DNA of 64,000 nt from Dastarcus helophoroides (GCA_028583605.1 CM053336.1:26591007-26655006), one strand, 5' to 3'; counted from the stretch's first letter, positions 25,001 to 36,372 are shown. Notes: generated by a model from the sequence alone, not told the origin. Program-made: numbers and translations.

Positions 25001-26943
25001 ATTTGTGTGAAAATTTTCGTTTTTTTTCCAAATATTTTGATTTTTTTCGAAGTTTCGACTTTTACGTAACAAAATTGGTTTTTCATTTAAATATTTAAAA
25101 AAAACAATTTCGATTTTTAAAATTTTCAGTTTTTTAGAATGTTTACTTATTTTGAAAATGTCAACCTTTTATCATCAAATTTCGCTTTTTTTAAAGATAC
25201 GATTATTTCCAAAATTTTTTTTTCAAAATTTTAATTGTTTCTGAAAATGTCGGCTATTTTTCAAGAATTTTTACATTTTTTTCGAAATTTCGACTTTTAT
25301 GTAGTAAATGGAATTTTTATTTGAAAAATTCGACTTTTTCAAAAATACGATTTTTCTCAAAATTTCCATTTTGTCGAACTTTTTCAGAATGTTTACTTTT
25401 TTGAAAATGTTAACCTTTTGTCATCAGTTTTCAGCTTTTTTCTTAAGTTATTATGACCCCTTTCAGAATTAATTTTTTTTTAATTTCAATTTTGTGTGAA
25501 AATTTTCACTTTTTTTCTCAAAAATTTAGACTTTTTCTCGAAGTTTCTACTTTTACGTAGCAAATTGGTTTTTTATTTAAAAATTTAAAAAAATCGATTT
25601 TTTTGAAAATTTTCACTTGAAAAATTGGATTTTTCTCACAATTTCGATTTTTAAAATGTTCGAACTTTTTTAGAATGTTTATTTAGTTTGAAAATGTCAA
25701 CCTTTTGTCATCAAATTTGGGCTTTTTTCAAGATATGCTTGTTTCCAAAATTTATACTTTTTTCAAAATTTTAATTTTTTTTGAAAATTTCGACCATTTT
25801 TCACGAATTTTTACTTTTTTTTTTCGAAATTTCGACTTTTATTTAGTAAATGGTATTTTTTTTTAAGAACTTGAAAACTTCGACTTTTTTTTTGAAAATT
25901 TTCACTTTTTCTAACATTGGATTTTTCTGAAACTTTCGATTATTTCGAATTTTTTCAAAATTTTCACTTTTCTGGAAATGATAACATTTTGTCATCAAAT
26001 TTCAACTTTTTTCTTAAGATATTATGACTTTTCACAATTTAAATTCTTTTCAAAATGTCGATTTTGTGTGAAACGTTTCACTGTTTTTCAAAAATTTCGA
26101 CCTTTTCTCGAAGTTTTGACTTATACTTAGCAAATTGGTTTTTTATCTAAAAATTTAAAAAATTCGAATTTTTTTTGAAAATTTTTACTTTTTTGAAAAA
26201 TTGGATTTTTCTCATAATTTCGATTCTTAAAATTTATTTAAAATTTTATTTAGAATGTTTACTCTTTTTGAAAATGTTAACCTTCTATCATCAAATTTCG
26301 GCTTTTTTTAAAGATATGATTTTTCCAGAATTTAAACTTTTTTCAAACTTTTAATTTTTTCTGAAAATTTCGACTATTTCAAGAAATTTTACTTTTATTT
26401 CGAAATTTCGAGTCTTATTTAGTAAATGGTATTTTTATTTGAAAAATTGTAAAATTCGACCTTTTTTTGAAAGTTTGAATGTTTTTCAAAATTTTTTTGA
26501 ACTTTTTTCAGAATTTTCACTTTTCTGATAATCCTAAGCGTTTGTCATTAAACTTTGGTCTTTTTCTTGAGAGATGAATTTTTAAACTTTTCCCAAAATT
26601 TCATTTTTCGTGAAAATTTTCGATTAGTTTAAACATTTTCGACTTTTTCACGAAGTTTCAACTGTTTTGTAGTAAAATGGATTTTTATTTGAAAAATTTA
26701 AAAATTCAACTTTGAAAATTTTCACTCTTCTGAAACATTGGATTATCTAAATATCGATTATTAAAATACATGAACCCTCGTCATTGGATGACGATGTCTT
26801 TGTGTCGTCATTGCTAAGCTTTGCATTTATTTACATAGAAAATGTGTCATACTATATGCGCAAGAGTAGAAAACTGAGAAAGTGCGTGAGAACATTGAAG
26901 CGGACAAACAGACAAACACTTTCGCATTTATATATTAGTAAGG
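22072..26943 (+). mobile_element. Interspersed element carrying a higher-order satellite
   Basis: The head ACTAGCTGTTTATACCCGC with CTTTCGACCGCGCC is followed by GGGTCACCTTTTTGG, then 4.6 kb of satellite. A non-satellite tail (26760-26943) ends ACTTTCGCATTTATATATTA then GTAAGGAT. Heads and tails of this style bracket dispersed insect repeats, and the same head plus linker is at 748-770 in reverse. No protein is encoded. Whether this is Helitron-related, SINE-like or RTE-derived cannot be decided here. Confidence 0.55.
22150..26760 (+). repeat. Dimeric higher-order satellite, monomers of about 290 bp
   Basis: The landmark ACGTAGCAAATTGG (type A) alternates with TGTAGTAAATGG (type B). Sites are about 22986, 23335, 23605 (degenerate), 23831, 24150, 24432, 24713, 25062, 25300, 25551, 25850, 26128, 26412 and 26660. 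Spacing is 240-350 bp, so dimers are about 580 bp. Each monomer repeats an ordered set of motifs: TTGGATTTTTCTCACAATTT, then AACCTTTTGTCATCAAATTT, then AAGATAT(G/T)AT, then the landmark. The monomers themselves are built from the about 20-bp theme. Confidence 0.85.
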
Positions 26944-27005
26944 ATGGTTTAAAAGGCTAAAGCTTTCCATCCAAAATTGATCCTAATTTTCATATTTTGT
27001 TGCAG

Positions 27006-27166
27006 ATTTGAAGAAATCAATATCCTATTTGGCGCCTTAAAGATTTCGAGTCGTGAGATTTGTTCTTTCAGCATTGCGCCAAGGATGGAATTACATAATA
27101 AGAAGAAAATGCAACGTGAAGCTGTAAAGTTAAATAATGAGGGACGTCTTCTTGCATATAAATGAC
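27006..27166 (+). CDS. Possible terminal exon of an unrecognised gene
   Basis: After a fair 3' splice site (TTTTGTTGCAG) an open frame runs 53 codons to TGA, reading FEEINILFGALKISSREICS and later MELHNKKKMQREAVKLNNEG. It is less AT-biased than its surroundings and not satellite-derived. I do not recognise it and see no upstream exon, because the satellite begins 50 bp before it. It could be a remnant or chance. Confidence 0.25.
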
Positions 27167-27443
27167 GATTACAGAACAAGTCGGCACTAGGAGAGATTAA
27201 CAAGAAAAGATGGAGCTGCATTGTCAATGATTTGTGTATTACTTGAGCTAAACTTTGCAACTGGTGTGTCTCTAAACACTTGTATTCGTTTAGTGGACTG
27301 TATAGATGGGTTTTTTAGAGTTGACACGTTTATAATTGTATTTTTATTGAACTAATTGAACATATGTAACTATATAAAATGAATTCGTATTATATAACGT
27401 AACGTGTCTCCCAACATCTCAGTACGAACTGTCTTTCGTCCAG

Positions 27444-27818
27444 TTAAAAAAAATATTTGTGATATGAGATGAAGCCGTTTATTAAGATTTCGATCCTCAT
27501 TTGTAATCTGACACAAAAATAATGTATATAAAGGCGACATGTTGCAGAAGCAAAGTCATGCGTAAGCATTGGCTCGTAATGTTGCCAGACTGCGTAGTTT
27601 TTTTGAGGTTTTAAAACATTTTTTTTTAATGTTGGGTTTATATATTTCTTGATTTCCAGTTGTCGAAATTGTTCATCATGTTTCTTCAGTTTAGTATCAG
27701 CTTTAACGACTTTTCTCTTTTGAGTTTTGACCTCATGTACCTTTAAAGTTGTCTTGATGTTACTATACTGGGTATCATTTCTTTTGGTACCCCTTTTTTT
27801 TATTGGACTATTTAACAC
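27444..27818 (-). CDS. Hypothetical Lys-rich open frame
   Basis: A 124-aa frame, basic in its first half (VKTQKRKVVKADTKLKKHDE), with no recognised domain. It lies between relics of transposases on the same strand, so a transposon origin is possible. No splice or start evidence beyond an ATG. Confidence 0.2.
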   Translation of the reverse strand: MLNSPIKKRGTKRNDTQYSNIKTTLKVHEVKTQKRKVVKADTKLKKHDEQFRQLEIKKYINPTLKKNVLKPQKNYAVWQHYEPMLTHDFASATCRLYIHYFCVRLQMRIEILINGFISYHKYFF

Positions 27819-27995
27819 TGATGCTCTCTTAAATCATGCCAAGGATTTCTGTTATGGTTGGCTTATTGCCGGTGGTGGATTATGTATATGACATGCTTGG
27901 CGCATTCACTGCTGTTGGCTCTTGTATTTCTTAACCTGAAGGACGTTTATGTCTGAGCTATTAGTGAAAGGATTTTCTAGTTTCTATTGACTACC

Positions 27996-28106
27996 TCATC
28001 CATGGACAAGTTTATAGCAGTCTAAGCAAAAACCAGGATTTTCTGGGCACATTTTGCATTCAGATATTGTTTCACGATTTCTACCATTTTCACTACAGTC
28101 TTTGCG
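27996..28106 (-). pseudogene. piggyBac transposase fragment (C-terminal zinc domain)
   Basis: The minus-strand frame reads RKDCSENGRNRETISECKMC then PENPGFCLDCYKLVHG and a stop. Spacing of Cys and the final His (C..C-x2-C..C-x2-C..H) matches the cysteine-rich domain at the end of piggyBac-family transposases. Nothing of the catalytic core is seen nearby, so only the tail survives. Confidence 0.6.
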
Positions 28107-28313
28107 TCAGGGTCTGACTTAGCCCTTGAACCGCTCCGTGCAAAAGTAAAAATTGCGCCTCTATGGGACTGCAGAATAAGCATTCTAAACAAATGTATAT
28201 GGTCTGTTTTACATATTTTAGCGAACGTCTAAAAATCACATTAAAATTAAGTAATAATTGACATAATTCACATAAAATAATTTATTTAAAAAACCGTTCA
28301 TATATTACATAAT

Positions 28314-29460
28314 TTATACAAATTTTCTTTTATGAACCTTTAGTTCGGAGAATTTCCTAATTAATTCAGAAACATCTAAACTGTTACTGAGTTCATACTC
28401 TATTCCTAATATAGCGAGGTCTGACGATCTTGTTTGAGATGTTCGTAAGTAATACATATAATTAAGTACAAACTATTTGATATTAGCTTTTTAAAAAATT
28501 TACTGTATTGACCTACTTTTGGTTGAGCTCGGGTGAGCTTTCTAGTTATTACTAATAAAAACTGACGAAAGTTAAGCTATGAACTATGATTATGTTAATT
28601 TAAAACACGCTGAGAATCAAGAGGTTGCGTTAGATGCACTTCATCAGGTTCTAGTCTAAACAAAACATAAAAAGGCGATAAGGTCTTAAAGCTATCTGGT
28701 CATTCCTCTTAACTTCGGGGATACGTCGAATATAATTATACACAACACTTATTGGAAGAGGTAGTAAAATTCTTAGAGCAATGCTCAAGTTTGAAGCAAA
28801 ATTTATTTTTGTGTTAATTTCAAAACTTCCAAAGGTGGTAAATCTTTTTCCAATAGAGAACTCGCCACTGATATTTCATCACGAAGTTCCAGGCTGTTTA
28901 TATCCCATGATTCTCCGTCTGTTAAAATGGTTTCCAAATCTTTACACTTTGCCAAAATTACAGAACTAACATCTTTTAGCTCATATTATATGATATAAAA
29001 AATTGAAGTAACAGTTGTGATGTTGTAGTTGCGAAAATTTTTGTTCTAAAAATTTATTGCAGCGTCAATCAGGTGGTCAAAGATTTTAGTAATGTTCCTT
29101 TGCATCGATTATGGGCTCATCCTGATTTTCATAATCAAATTGTCTTTTGCTCCGAGAACTCTGTCTAGGTATTAATTTGAAATTTTTATCTGCATTTATT
29201 TTTGATGCCATTTAGCCAGCATCGGCAAAGACAGTATTAAACTGATCGTCTTATCTAAAATTTAAAAAAAAAGATTGGACTTTTCAAAAATTTAATTACC
29301 AATACAATATCGTTATTTTTCTCCTTCATAAGTTTGTTAATGGGATTGATATGATTTAGTACTTTACACCATATCCCGACAGAACAAAGAAATTTGAACT
29401 GTTTGATTTGCGTAAGTAGCCCAGATGCTTCATCTCTTATTGGACTATCCATATCTTTGC
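28314..29460 (-). pseudogene. hAT-type transposase relic (ZMYM1-like)
   Basis: Pieces appear in family order on the minus strand. SGLLTQIKQFKFLCSVGIWC with NKLMKEKN is at 29255-29452. RSKRQFDYENQDE is at about 29110-29170. KDLETILTDGESWDINSLEL is at about 28850-28975. RSSDLAILGIEYELSNSLDV then SELIRKFSELK is at 28314-28446. These match the core and dimerisation tail of the ZMYM1-like hAT group. Frameshifts and stops separate the pieces, and about 370 bp of unrelated or decayed sequence (28460-28830) interrupts it. Confidence 0.65.
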
Positions 29461-29664
29461 TCTCGTAGATGCTTTATGGCATCAATTCACTTTCACAATC
29501 TCTTTGCACAATCAACTTTTCCACCTAGTGTCACTGAGTGGTTAGTCTTTTAAGGTGTTTAAAAAAAAAGTCGAATGAAAGTCGACGAAGGAAAAAATAA
29601 GTGCAATTTTTGGACATTGAAAAAAATTGCCCCTTCTAAGGATGATATGGCTCAATGTCATTTA

Positions 29665-31288
29665 CTACCAGTAATGAAAATAGGGTCGAATTAAAGTATT
29701 AAAAACTTTAAGGCGATTACCAAGATTTAAATTTTTACATATTCTGATAAAGTATTTAACTTTACCATTTATTTGTAAAACAGTATTGTTAAGGTGTTTT
29801 TTAAAGTTTAAGTCATTGTCAGTGGTTACTCCTAGATACTTTATCTCGTTGACAAACTCCAGAGATTCTCCATTTAACTTTACTTTATCCGCTATCGCGT
29901 TAGAGCTCCCCATTAACATCACTTTCGACTTTTTGACGTTTGTTATCAGACCATTAATTCTTAACCACTCACTAACGTTCACCAAAATTGCATTCATGCG
30001 AGTTACCCCTCTTTGCAAGTCTGATTCTTCAACTGATATGAGCGTATCGTCCGCAAATAGGTTAAGGAAGCAGTCGTCGCCTGTGCACTGATCGATGTCA
30101 TTAATGTACAAAATAGACAACAGTGGGCCTAATATCGACCCTTGCGGTACACCTAAATTGTTAGCTGCACCTGTCGAAACATAATTGTTAATCCGAGAAA
30201 CCTGATATCTGGATGTTAGATAACTGCTAAACCATTGGAGTGCGGGATCGCCAAAACCAATAAGTCGCAGTTTTTCAAGAAGGAGTTTTCTGTTAATAGT
30301 TTCAAAAGCACGGCGTAAATCCAAGAATACAGTTAAAACTAGATGGCGAGGGTTGTCTAACCATTTTTTCCATCTGGAGACGGTTAGCTGCAGTGCGTTT
30401 TCACAAGAGTGCCTCTGTCGAAATCCTGACTGATTTGGAATGAGAACATTACTATTTTTAATAAATTGCAGCATCTGCTTACACACAATTCTTTCCAACG
30501 CCTTTTCTAAGTACGGTAGAGAATTAATTGGTCTATAATTAGATGGATCATCAGAACTGGTAACTTTTGGTATTGGCGTAATGACAGATTCTTTCCATTT
30601 CTTCGGAAAAGCGTTTGAGGTAATAGACTTATTGATAATTTCAGTAATTTTGAGCAAAAGAAAATTACCACCCATTGAAATAATTTTATTATTGATTGCA
30701 TCAGTCGACGTTCCTTTTTTAATACTTTTGAGAACTTTTTTGACTTCTTCGGGTGTAACTGGCTCAATTGAAAATGGTTCACCATAAGTGCTATTGAAAA
30801 CATTATACGGATACGCCCATCAGATTTCACTAATGCAATAATACTTTGACTCACAAAGCATTGTATTTTTCGGCTACTGTTGCCTCGTCTTGGTATATGC
30901 CATCAAATTTCATTTTTGTTGGATGTGACATTTGCGTGGCACTGATAGCTTCTTTAACATTTCTCCACATATGTTTGGGATCGGCGCTGTTCTCAATTTT
31001 TCTTGAATAATAATTCTTTTTACGCTGGATAGTGCTTGTAACTTTGTTTCGACTTTTTCTGTATTGTTCCCAGTCGGAGCCAGTGTTTGTTACACAAGCT
31101 AGTCGATAGAGATCATCTCTAAATCTTGTGAGGTCTCTTATTTCACCATCGTACCATTTTTTGTTATTCTGAGATCTTTTTATTAATTTAATAGGGGCTA
31201 TTTCATCTAGGACAGATACAGGGTCTTCATTAATGTCCGAGTCCCACGTGACTCGATCTTGTAGGCAACCAAACATACACTTATGCAC
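29665..31288 (-). pseudogene. Non-LTR retrotransposon (Jockey/CR1-like), 5'-truncated ORF2
   Basis: The upstream piece 31288-30851 encodes the linker between endonuclease and reverse transcriptase (KKWYDGEIRDLTRFRDDLYR). After a frameshift near 30800-30850 the reverse transcriptase follows (30790-29665): PIPKVTSSDDPSNYRPINSL, HSCENALQL, LDLRRAFETINRKLLLEKL, GVPQGSILGPLL and the catalytic box FADDT. The frame stops at YFHYW, where the family continues, and no endonuclease is present, so both ends are lost. Clade assignment by motif style is tentative. Confidence 0.85.
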
Positions 31289-31665
31289 AAAATAAATAAT
31301 AAAATCCCTAACTATCAGCTATTCAATATTCCCTGCCTGCCAGTGGCGTTTCATTCTTGGGGGCACTGGGATTAAATAAAGATATATTTAAACGTGGCCT
31401 TTAAGATTATTGGTTAGTAGACATAAAATATTCACTTTACTAAAATGAATATTGTTTCTGATAGGCCTAGCAGGACCTCTTTAGGTTGAAACTGTTAAAA
31501 TGTTTCATAGTAACATCTTTTAATGTCTTTTGAATACTAATTTTAGATTTTTGACTGCAAACTCTTGTTCGAAATTTAGAAAATTTTAGTAAAAGGGTGA
31601 AAGAACTTTTGCGCTATATTGAAAAATAGTTTTAATATTATTTGGTATTAAATAGTTTTAATATT
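31289..31665. other. Gene-free spacer
   Basis: AT-rich sequence with GTGGCGTTTCATTCTTGGGG (31344), a style seen at the ends of insect DNA transposons. No gene is recognised. Confidence 0.4.
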
Positions 31666-31935
31666 GTTGTTAGCTATCTAAGATATTTAGTGTAAGAAAT
31701 GGTCAGATCGCCACTTGACCACCGGAAGCATGTGGACTGACCAGCGACCCTATTAGAACAATAGAACACATGTGGGGTAAAACTTGGTGTTTTGAAGTAG
31801 TCTGTAGGTTTTGTACAAAAGAATTGCATCCCAGATCTCGGCGATGTCAGTTCACTTAATAAACGTCGTTAAGTTTACATAAAACGCGTTTCATTTTATC
31901 GGAGCTATCAAGACCTGATAGTGATCCCGCACGAT
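31666..31935 (+). repeat. Possible solo LTR
   Basis: A moderately GC-richer block with TTAATAAACGTCG (poly(A) signal context at about 31857). It ends before ATAGTGATCCCGCACG, which resembles the start of the leader after a BEL/Gypsy-type LTR. No second copy lies in the window and no element ORF follows, so this is tentative. Confidence 0.25.
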
Positions 31936-32703
31936 TGTTTTAAAAACTGCAAATACTGTTAATGTTTCAAATAATGTATTACTACCCTTCTTTAATGGTT
32001 ACAAATTGTAGGAATACATAACTTTTGAATGTTTGTTGCTGCACAATTTAATTGAGTTTTTTGCAGCTTGTTCTTCATTACTAGGAAAAAGTCTGAAAGT
32101 AGACAATTCATGAAATTGCCTAATTTCACAGCTGCCCAATCGATAGTTGTTTGATTTAAAATTGAACGCTATACCTAATCCAACCAAAAATTAAAAATTG
32201 ACAGAACTCACAAGTTGCCACTTATTAAAACCTTTTATGAACAAAAAAAATTTGACAACAAGGGGAAAGACGTGGAAAAACAATTTCAGTTTTCAATTTT
32301 GCTCAAATGGGAGAGTAGTTCGTCTTATTAGATCGAACAAAAAGTGATTGAGCAGCTGCTTGTCCTAAACAATTAAATAAATTATCTGTTTTCGGGTTTT
32401 TTTTCCTGATAATCAAGAACAGGACACAAAAAACTCAAATTGTGTTTACATACGAATAAAAGTTTCAGCAACTTTGCCCATTACATAAAATATGAAAAAA
32501 GTTTGGAAATAAAAAAATATAGTAATGATTTTAGCATTTCATTTATTTCAAGGAGTCAATTACACGTAAGAAAACCAAACAGAAACAAAGTTAAAAAAAC
32601 AGTATCTATTCTACAGAAATATGCATTTTCAGTTATATACTATACAACATTTAAATAATTATCAACCAACAATTATCTACTGATAAAAAAGGCTCTTTTT
32701 AAA
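31936..32703. other. Gene-free spacer
   Basis: AT-rich, with small open frames on both strands that resemble nothing known to me. The right part probably belongs to the flank of the DDE element at 32704. Confidence 0.4.
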
Positions 32704-33905
32704 TTAAAGAAGATGTTCAAAGTGTCCACCTTCATTTTGTAAACATAAATTTACTCTACGTTTCATGCAATCAAAAACATGTTGCAATTCAATTGGTGAT
32801 ATAGAGTCTATTTCATGCTGAACTGCAACTTCTAGTTCTTCAATTGTGTGCAAATGATTTTTAAATACATTATGTTTAATGCGACCGAACAGGTAAAAAT
32901 CTAAGGGTGTTAGATCAGGACTTCGTGCAGGCCATAAGCCTCTACTGATTAAACGATCATCATAAAATTCTCTCAAATATCTTAACGTTTGTGCCGAAGT
33001 ATGTGCTGTAGCTCCATCTTGTTGGAAGTATCGAAATTGCAGTTCATCATTATGCATAATCTCCAGAGCTTGTTGTAAAATGGCCCGGTGTCGTTCTCCA
33101 TTTGTGTCTCGAAAAAAAAATGGTCCTATTATCCTTCTTCTTGAAATTGCTACCCATACACCAATCTTCTGGGGATGTAAAGGTGTTTCAATAAAATTAT
33201 GTGGATTTTCTGTACCCCAAATTCTATAGTTTTGACTATTCACATAGCCAGACAAATGTACCCAGGCTTCATCGGAAAAAAAAAGTCAAGTCTAATATAT
33301 CATTACTGTTTAAATGTTCATTAAACCAATGACAATACTGAACTCGTTGATTATAATCTGGTGGTTTTAACTCTTGAACGACAGTCATTTTATAGGGATG
33401 CATATGTAACTGCTTTGTTAATGCTTTGTGACAAGTTCCAATGGACAGACCTATAAAAAAAATTAGAAAATAAATTTTAGTTGCAGCATAACATTTCTTC
33501 ATGAAAATCTTATTGCTTACAAAAAATGTGTATGTGCTTTTAAAGTTATCAATATTTAAATCAATATTTATAATGCGTACCTGTCTGGATAGATAACTGT
33601 AAAATAGATTTTTTAGGACTTTGTTGCATGCGCTGTCGAATATTTTCAACAACATTTTCTGTTAAAATTGGTCGCCTACCTGTAGACTTGCCCTTGCAAA
33701 TGCAATGTTTCTCCTCATAACGTTTAATGAGCACTAATCTGTGGTTCTTAAAAATATCATATAGAATGTCAGCATCTGGAAAACTTTCGTTGAATTGTTC
33801 AATACAGGATTGCAATGAGTAAGACCAGCTTTCATTTGGATTCCGTGTACCACTGCGAAAATGCGCCATCAAAATAAAGGCGTCTTGTTCTGGTGTAAAA
33901 GTCAT
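32704..33905 (-). pseudogene. Tc1/mariner-superfamily transposase (DUF4817-DDE type), one frameshift
   Basis: Two exons, complement(32704..33450, 33581..33905), with a 130-nt GT/AG intron, would give about 356 aa. The N-terminal helix-turn-helix part reads MTFTPEQDAFILMAHF, and RRPILTENVVENIR precedes the intron. The DDE part has DEAWVHLSGYVNSQNYRIWG, VWVAISRRRIIGPF, FQQDGATAHTS and RSPDLTPLDFYLFG, ending RRVNLCLQNEGGHFEHLL. The last two acidic residues (QQD and PLD) are 39 apart. The only break is a run of nine A (33276-33284) where eight keep the frame. It is otherwise intact, so it is young, or the run length is a sequencing error. Terminal repeats were not found by eye. Confidence 0.85.
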
Positions 33906-33944
33906 TTTAGAAAACCAAGCCTAAAACACGTAAAATATGTACAG

Positions 33945-34334
33945 TCAAGAATTCACGGATTTTTGTCGGTTAAGAGCTCCCCGAATGTTGGAATTTCACT
34001 GTTGAGCAACTCTTGAAATGCTGAGAAATCGTTGCTCAGTAGCTCCTCCAACGTCGTCTAATTACCGACCTGTGACGACCATCTGCCAGCGTTAGAGACG
34101 GAGGGAGCTGTGCTTTTCTTCAACGACCGATCTTTTCTCTCTTTTATCCTCCTATTCTTGAACCAAACTTTAATATTCCGCGTCTCTAAATTAAGACGCT
34201 CCGCCAGCTCATCCATCTGCTCTTTCAAAGGATATTTGTTAATTCCAAAACACGCTTCCAGCGCCTTCAGCTGGAAATCATTAACACCGTTCTGTGGCGT
34301 TTTGCAGGCTTACGCGTCTGTTCTTGAGGCTGGA
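33945..34334 (-). pseudogene. Homeobox exon copy 1 (divergent K50 paired-like)
   Basis: After the acceptor TTTTTTTCAG at 34335 the frame reads QPQEQTRKPAKRHRTV. A one-base deletion follows, then NDFQLKALEACFGINKYPLK, then EQMDELAERLNLETRNIK and VWFKNRRIKERKDR. Lys50 and KRHRTV suggest a goosecoid/otd-like paired class, but the domain is very diverged. Downstream an in-frame TAG (34058-34060) is followed by 35 open codons (TTLEELLSNDFSAFQELLNS...) to a possible donor GTGAAT near 33955. The frameshift is shared with copy 2 and the stop position with copies 2 and 3. The DDE transposase lies directly to its left. Confidence 0.75.
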
Positions 34335-34599
34335 CTGAAAAAAAGATAATTAAAAGTTACTAATTTGACTGAGATCCAAATAAAATTAGCAAGCATATAT
34401 AGCGAAAGTCAGAATGTCGCTGTTGTTACAGAATGTGAGGATACAAAAATAAAAGAGGGTGACTTTTACAGAGTATTCCAAAGATTAAATAAATAAAAAT
34501 ACATACAATACGACAGAAGTGCTGTTGTCAACTTTTTACTTATATATTGTAGGAGTAGGGATAGGTTATCAAGTGAATTAAACTTTTAATTCATTAAGA
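34335..34599. repeat. Intron-side flank shared with homeobox copy 2
   Basis: The sequence after the homeobox acceptor (AGATAATTAAAAGTTACTAA, then ATTAGCAAGCATATATAGCG, then TTGTAGGAGTAGGGATAGGT) recurs at 36373-36715. The duplicated unit is thus at least 700 bp and includes the intron. Confidence 0.75.
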
Positions 34600-34905
34600 A
34601 ACCGCGTTGCCGATCTGGCCTTTAATTCTATGACACGTCTTACTTATACACTTACAGCTACCTCATACTGGTGACATTAGAGCATGTTCAGAATAGCATG
34701 CTGGTAACGCGAAACCATAGCTTTATCCCCAAAAGTTGTTCAACGCACCTAAAAACTTTTCATTTCGAAAATGTTATAAGTCTTAAGTTAACAAGGAAAA
34801 TTTTCAATAAATATATTAGTGATATTAATGGGTTAAGGGGGCCGAATCAGCTTTCTCTCGCAAAAATAAACCATTTGAACATTATCAATCCACACTAGAA
34901 CACTC
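34600..34905. repeat. Dispersed repeat, copy 1 (partner 38985-39290)
   Basis: Shared blocks are TTTAATTCTATGACACGTCT, GGTGACATTAGAGCATGTTC, ATCCCCAAAAGTTGTTCAAC and AACATTATCAATCCACACTA. Copy 2 is at 38985-39290 in the same orientation. No coding frame is conserved. Confidence 0.75.
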
Positions 34906-35639
34906 TATATTTGATAGGCGATCCTAAGACACTGTACTTCTAGTACAGAGCGATCGAGAATGATTGACCGTGCCGCTTCATACTGATTTTTTCTGTGCCG
35001 CGCACCTATTTTAGAAACCAGTACTAAAATCACGAGCGCAGGTAGGTTAGGGTTATGGGGGTTCTGAAATGTGTATGAAAGTAAATAACACTTTGACGTT
35101 AAATAAAGTTACGTTATTATAATGATAGAAATGTACACTAAAAGTTATCAATTACTTAAGTGTTATTGGAGAAAATTTACGGAGAACTATTTATTTCATT
35201 ATTTTTATTTAGTTTTCAAACTCGATTGAGAATGTAATGAAATCTTGTTGTGGTTCTTATGTGATTAATTTTCAGCTGATGTGTCGGGTCAAATTTGTCC
35301 CATACCATTTTAAATTTGCTGAATCTTTGGGTACAAGAAATAAATTTGTAGATTGACGAGTTTGCAGTAATTCCTCTTCAAGTTTTCACTGGATCACATT
35401 CGAATATCTTGATACAACGAAAGTAAGAAAATCTAACAGTGACAAACTATCTGTAACCCTGGACTCTTTCAATAGGTTTATCAATAACTAAAACTGCAAA
35501 ATTAGTTTTTGTACTTACATAATATAGAGTTTAATTTTTTCGAAATCCATTGCCAGGTAAAACTAATATCACAGTAATTATCTAACACCTTTTCCACATG
35601 AAATATTTTATTCTTAATTATAAAATTACAAACTACAAT
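34906..35639. other. Gene-free spacer between homeobox copies
   Basis: Mostly AT-rich unique sequence; no gene, repeat end or RNA was recognised. Confidence 0.4.
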
Positions 35640-35858
35640 TAAATAAATGCATGTATTTTCATAGTAAATGTTTAATATGATTGTTGTTTAAACATGCATT
35701 AATTCTTCTTTTCATATTATTAAACACTTTCTGTAAAACATTTGGTGTAATATTTCTAACTGCATTTGTAATTGCTTCTTGCAGTTCTTCGATTGTGTGT
35801 AGTCGTTGAGAAAACTAAATTTTAAAAAAATCCAAATAAATAAAAATCTAAGGGTTTA
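35640..35858 (-). pseudogene. Decayed fragment of the DDE transposase C-terminus
   Basis: Minus-strand pieces resemble the end of the transposase at 32704 (the region around the basic RRxNxCL motif and QLxxxIEELQ). Both have an ATTGTGTG(T/C) stretch followed by AAAAATCTAAGGGT. It is short, frame-broken and older than the copy at 32704. It sits next to a homeobox fragment, as the intact copy sits next to homeobox copy 1. Confidence 0.55.
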
Positions 35859-35867
35859 ATTAATCTA

Positions 35868-35928
35868 AATTAAGACGCTCCGTCAGCTCAGCCATCTGCT
35901 CTTTTGTTGGGTAGTCGTTTATTCTAAA
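35868..35928 (-). pseudogene. Partial homeobox exon (helices 1-2)
   Basis: After a possible acceptor (GTTGTGCTTTAG) the minus strand reads INDYPTKEQMAELTERLNL and then stops. This matches the INKYPLKEQMDELAERLNL part of the full copies but is more diverged. It lies downstream, on the same strand, of copy 2. Confidence 0.65.
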
Positions 35929-35974
35929 GCACAACAATAAAGAAATAAAATAAAACATACAAATATTATTTATA

Positions 35975-36369
35975 GTCAAGAACTCACGGATTTATGTCGG
36001 TTAAGAGCTCCTCGAATGTTGGAATTTCACTGTTGTAGCAACTCTTGGAACCCTGAGAAATCGTTGCTCACTAGCTCCTCCAACGTCGTCTAATTACCGA
36101 CCCGTGACGACGTCCATCTGCCAGCGTCAGAGACGAAGAGAGCTGTGCTTTTCTTCGACGACCGATCTTTTCTCTCTTTTGTCCTTCTGTTCTTGAACCA
36201 AACTTTAATATTCCGCGTCTCTAAATTAAGACGCTCCGCCAGCTCAACCATCTGCTCTTTCAAAGGATATTTGTTAATTCCAAAACACGCTTCCAGCGTC
36301 TTCAGCTGGAAATCATTAACACCGTTCTGTGGCGTTTTGCAGGCTTACGCGTCTGTTCTTGAGGCTGGA
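35975..36369 (-). pseudogene. Homeobox exon copy 2
   Basis: Nearly the same as copy 1, with the same one-base deletion after KRHRTV and an in-frame TAG at 36090-36092. Helix 3 is VWFKNRRIKERKDR. It differs from copy 1 by a three-base in-frame insertion before the stop. A one-base insertion after it (CTGTTGTAGCAACTC against CTGTTGAGCAACTC) breaks the tail frame. A donor-like GTGAGT follows at the exon end near 35990. Confidence 0.75.
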
Positions 36370-36372
36370 CTG

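Noticed and set aside
22150..26760. CRISPR-like regular spacing
   Set aside because: Repeats are 240-350 bp, degenerate and contiguous, in eukaryotic DNA with introns; not a CRISPR array.
28600..28665. Another hammerhead-like core (CCTGATGAAGTGC on the minus strand)
   Set aside because: CTGATGA is present but the GAAA box and GTC triplet are not in place and helix II does not pair well; at best a decayed copy.
34110..34349. Plus-strand frames over the homeobox copies (also 36145-36384)
   Set aside because: They are antisense shadows of the minus-strand homeobox exon.
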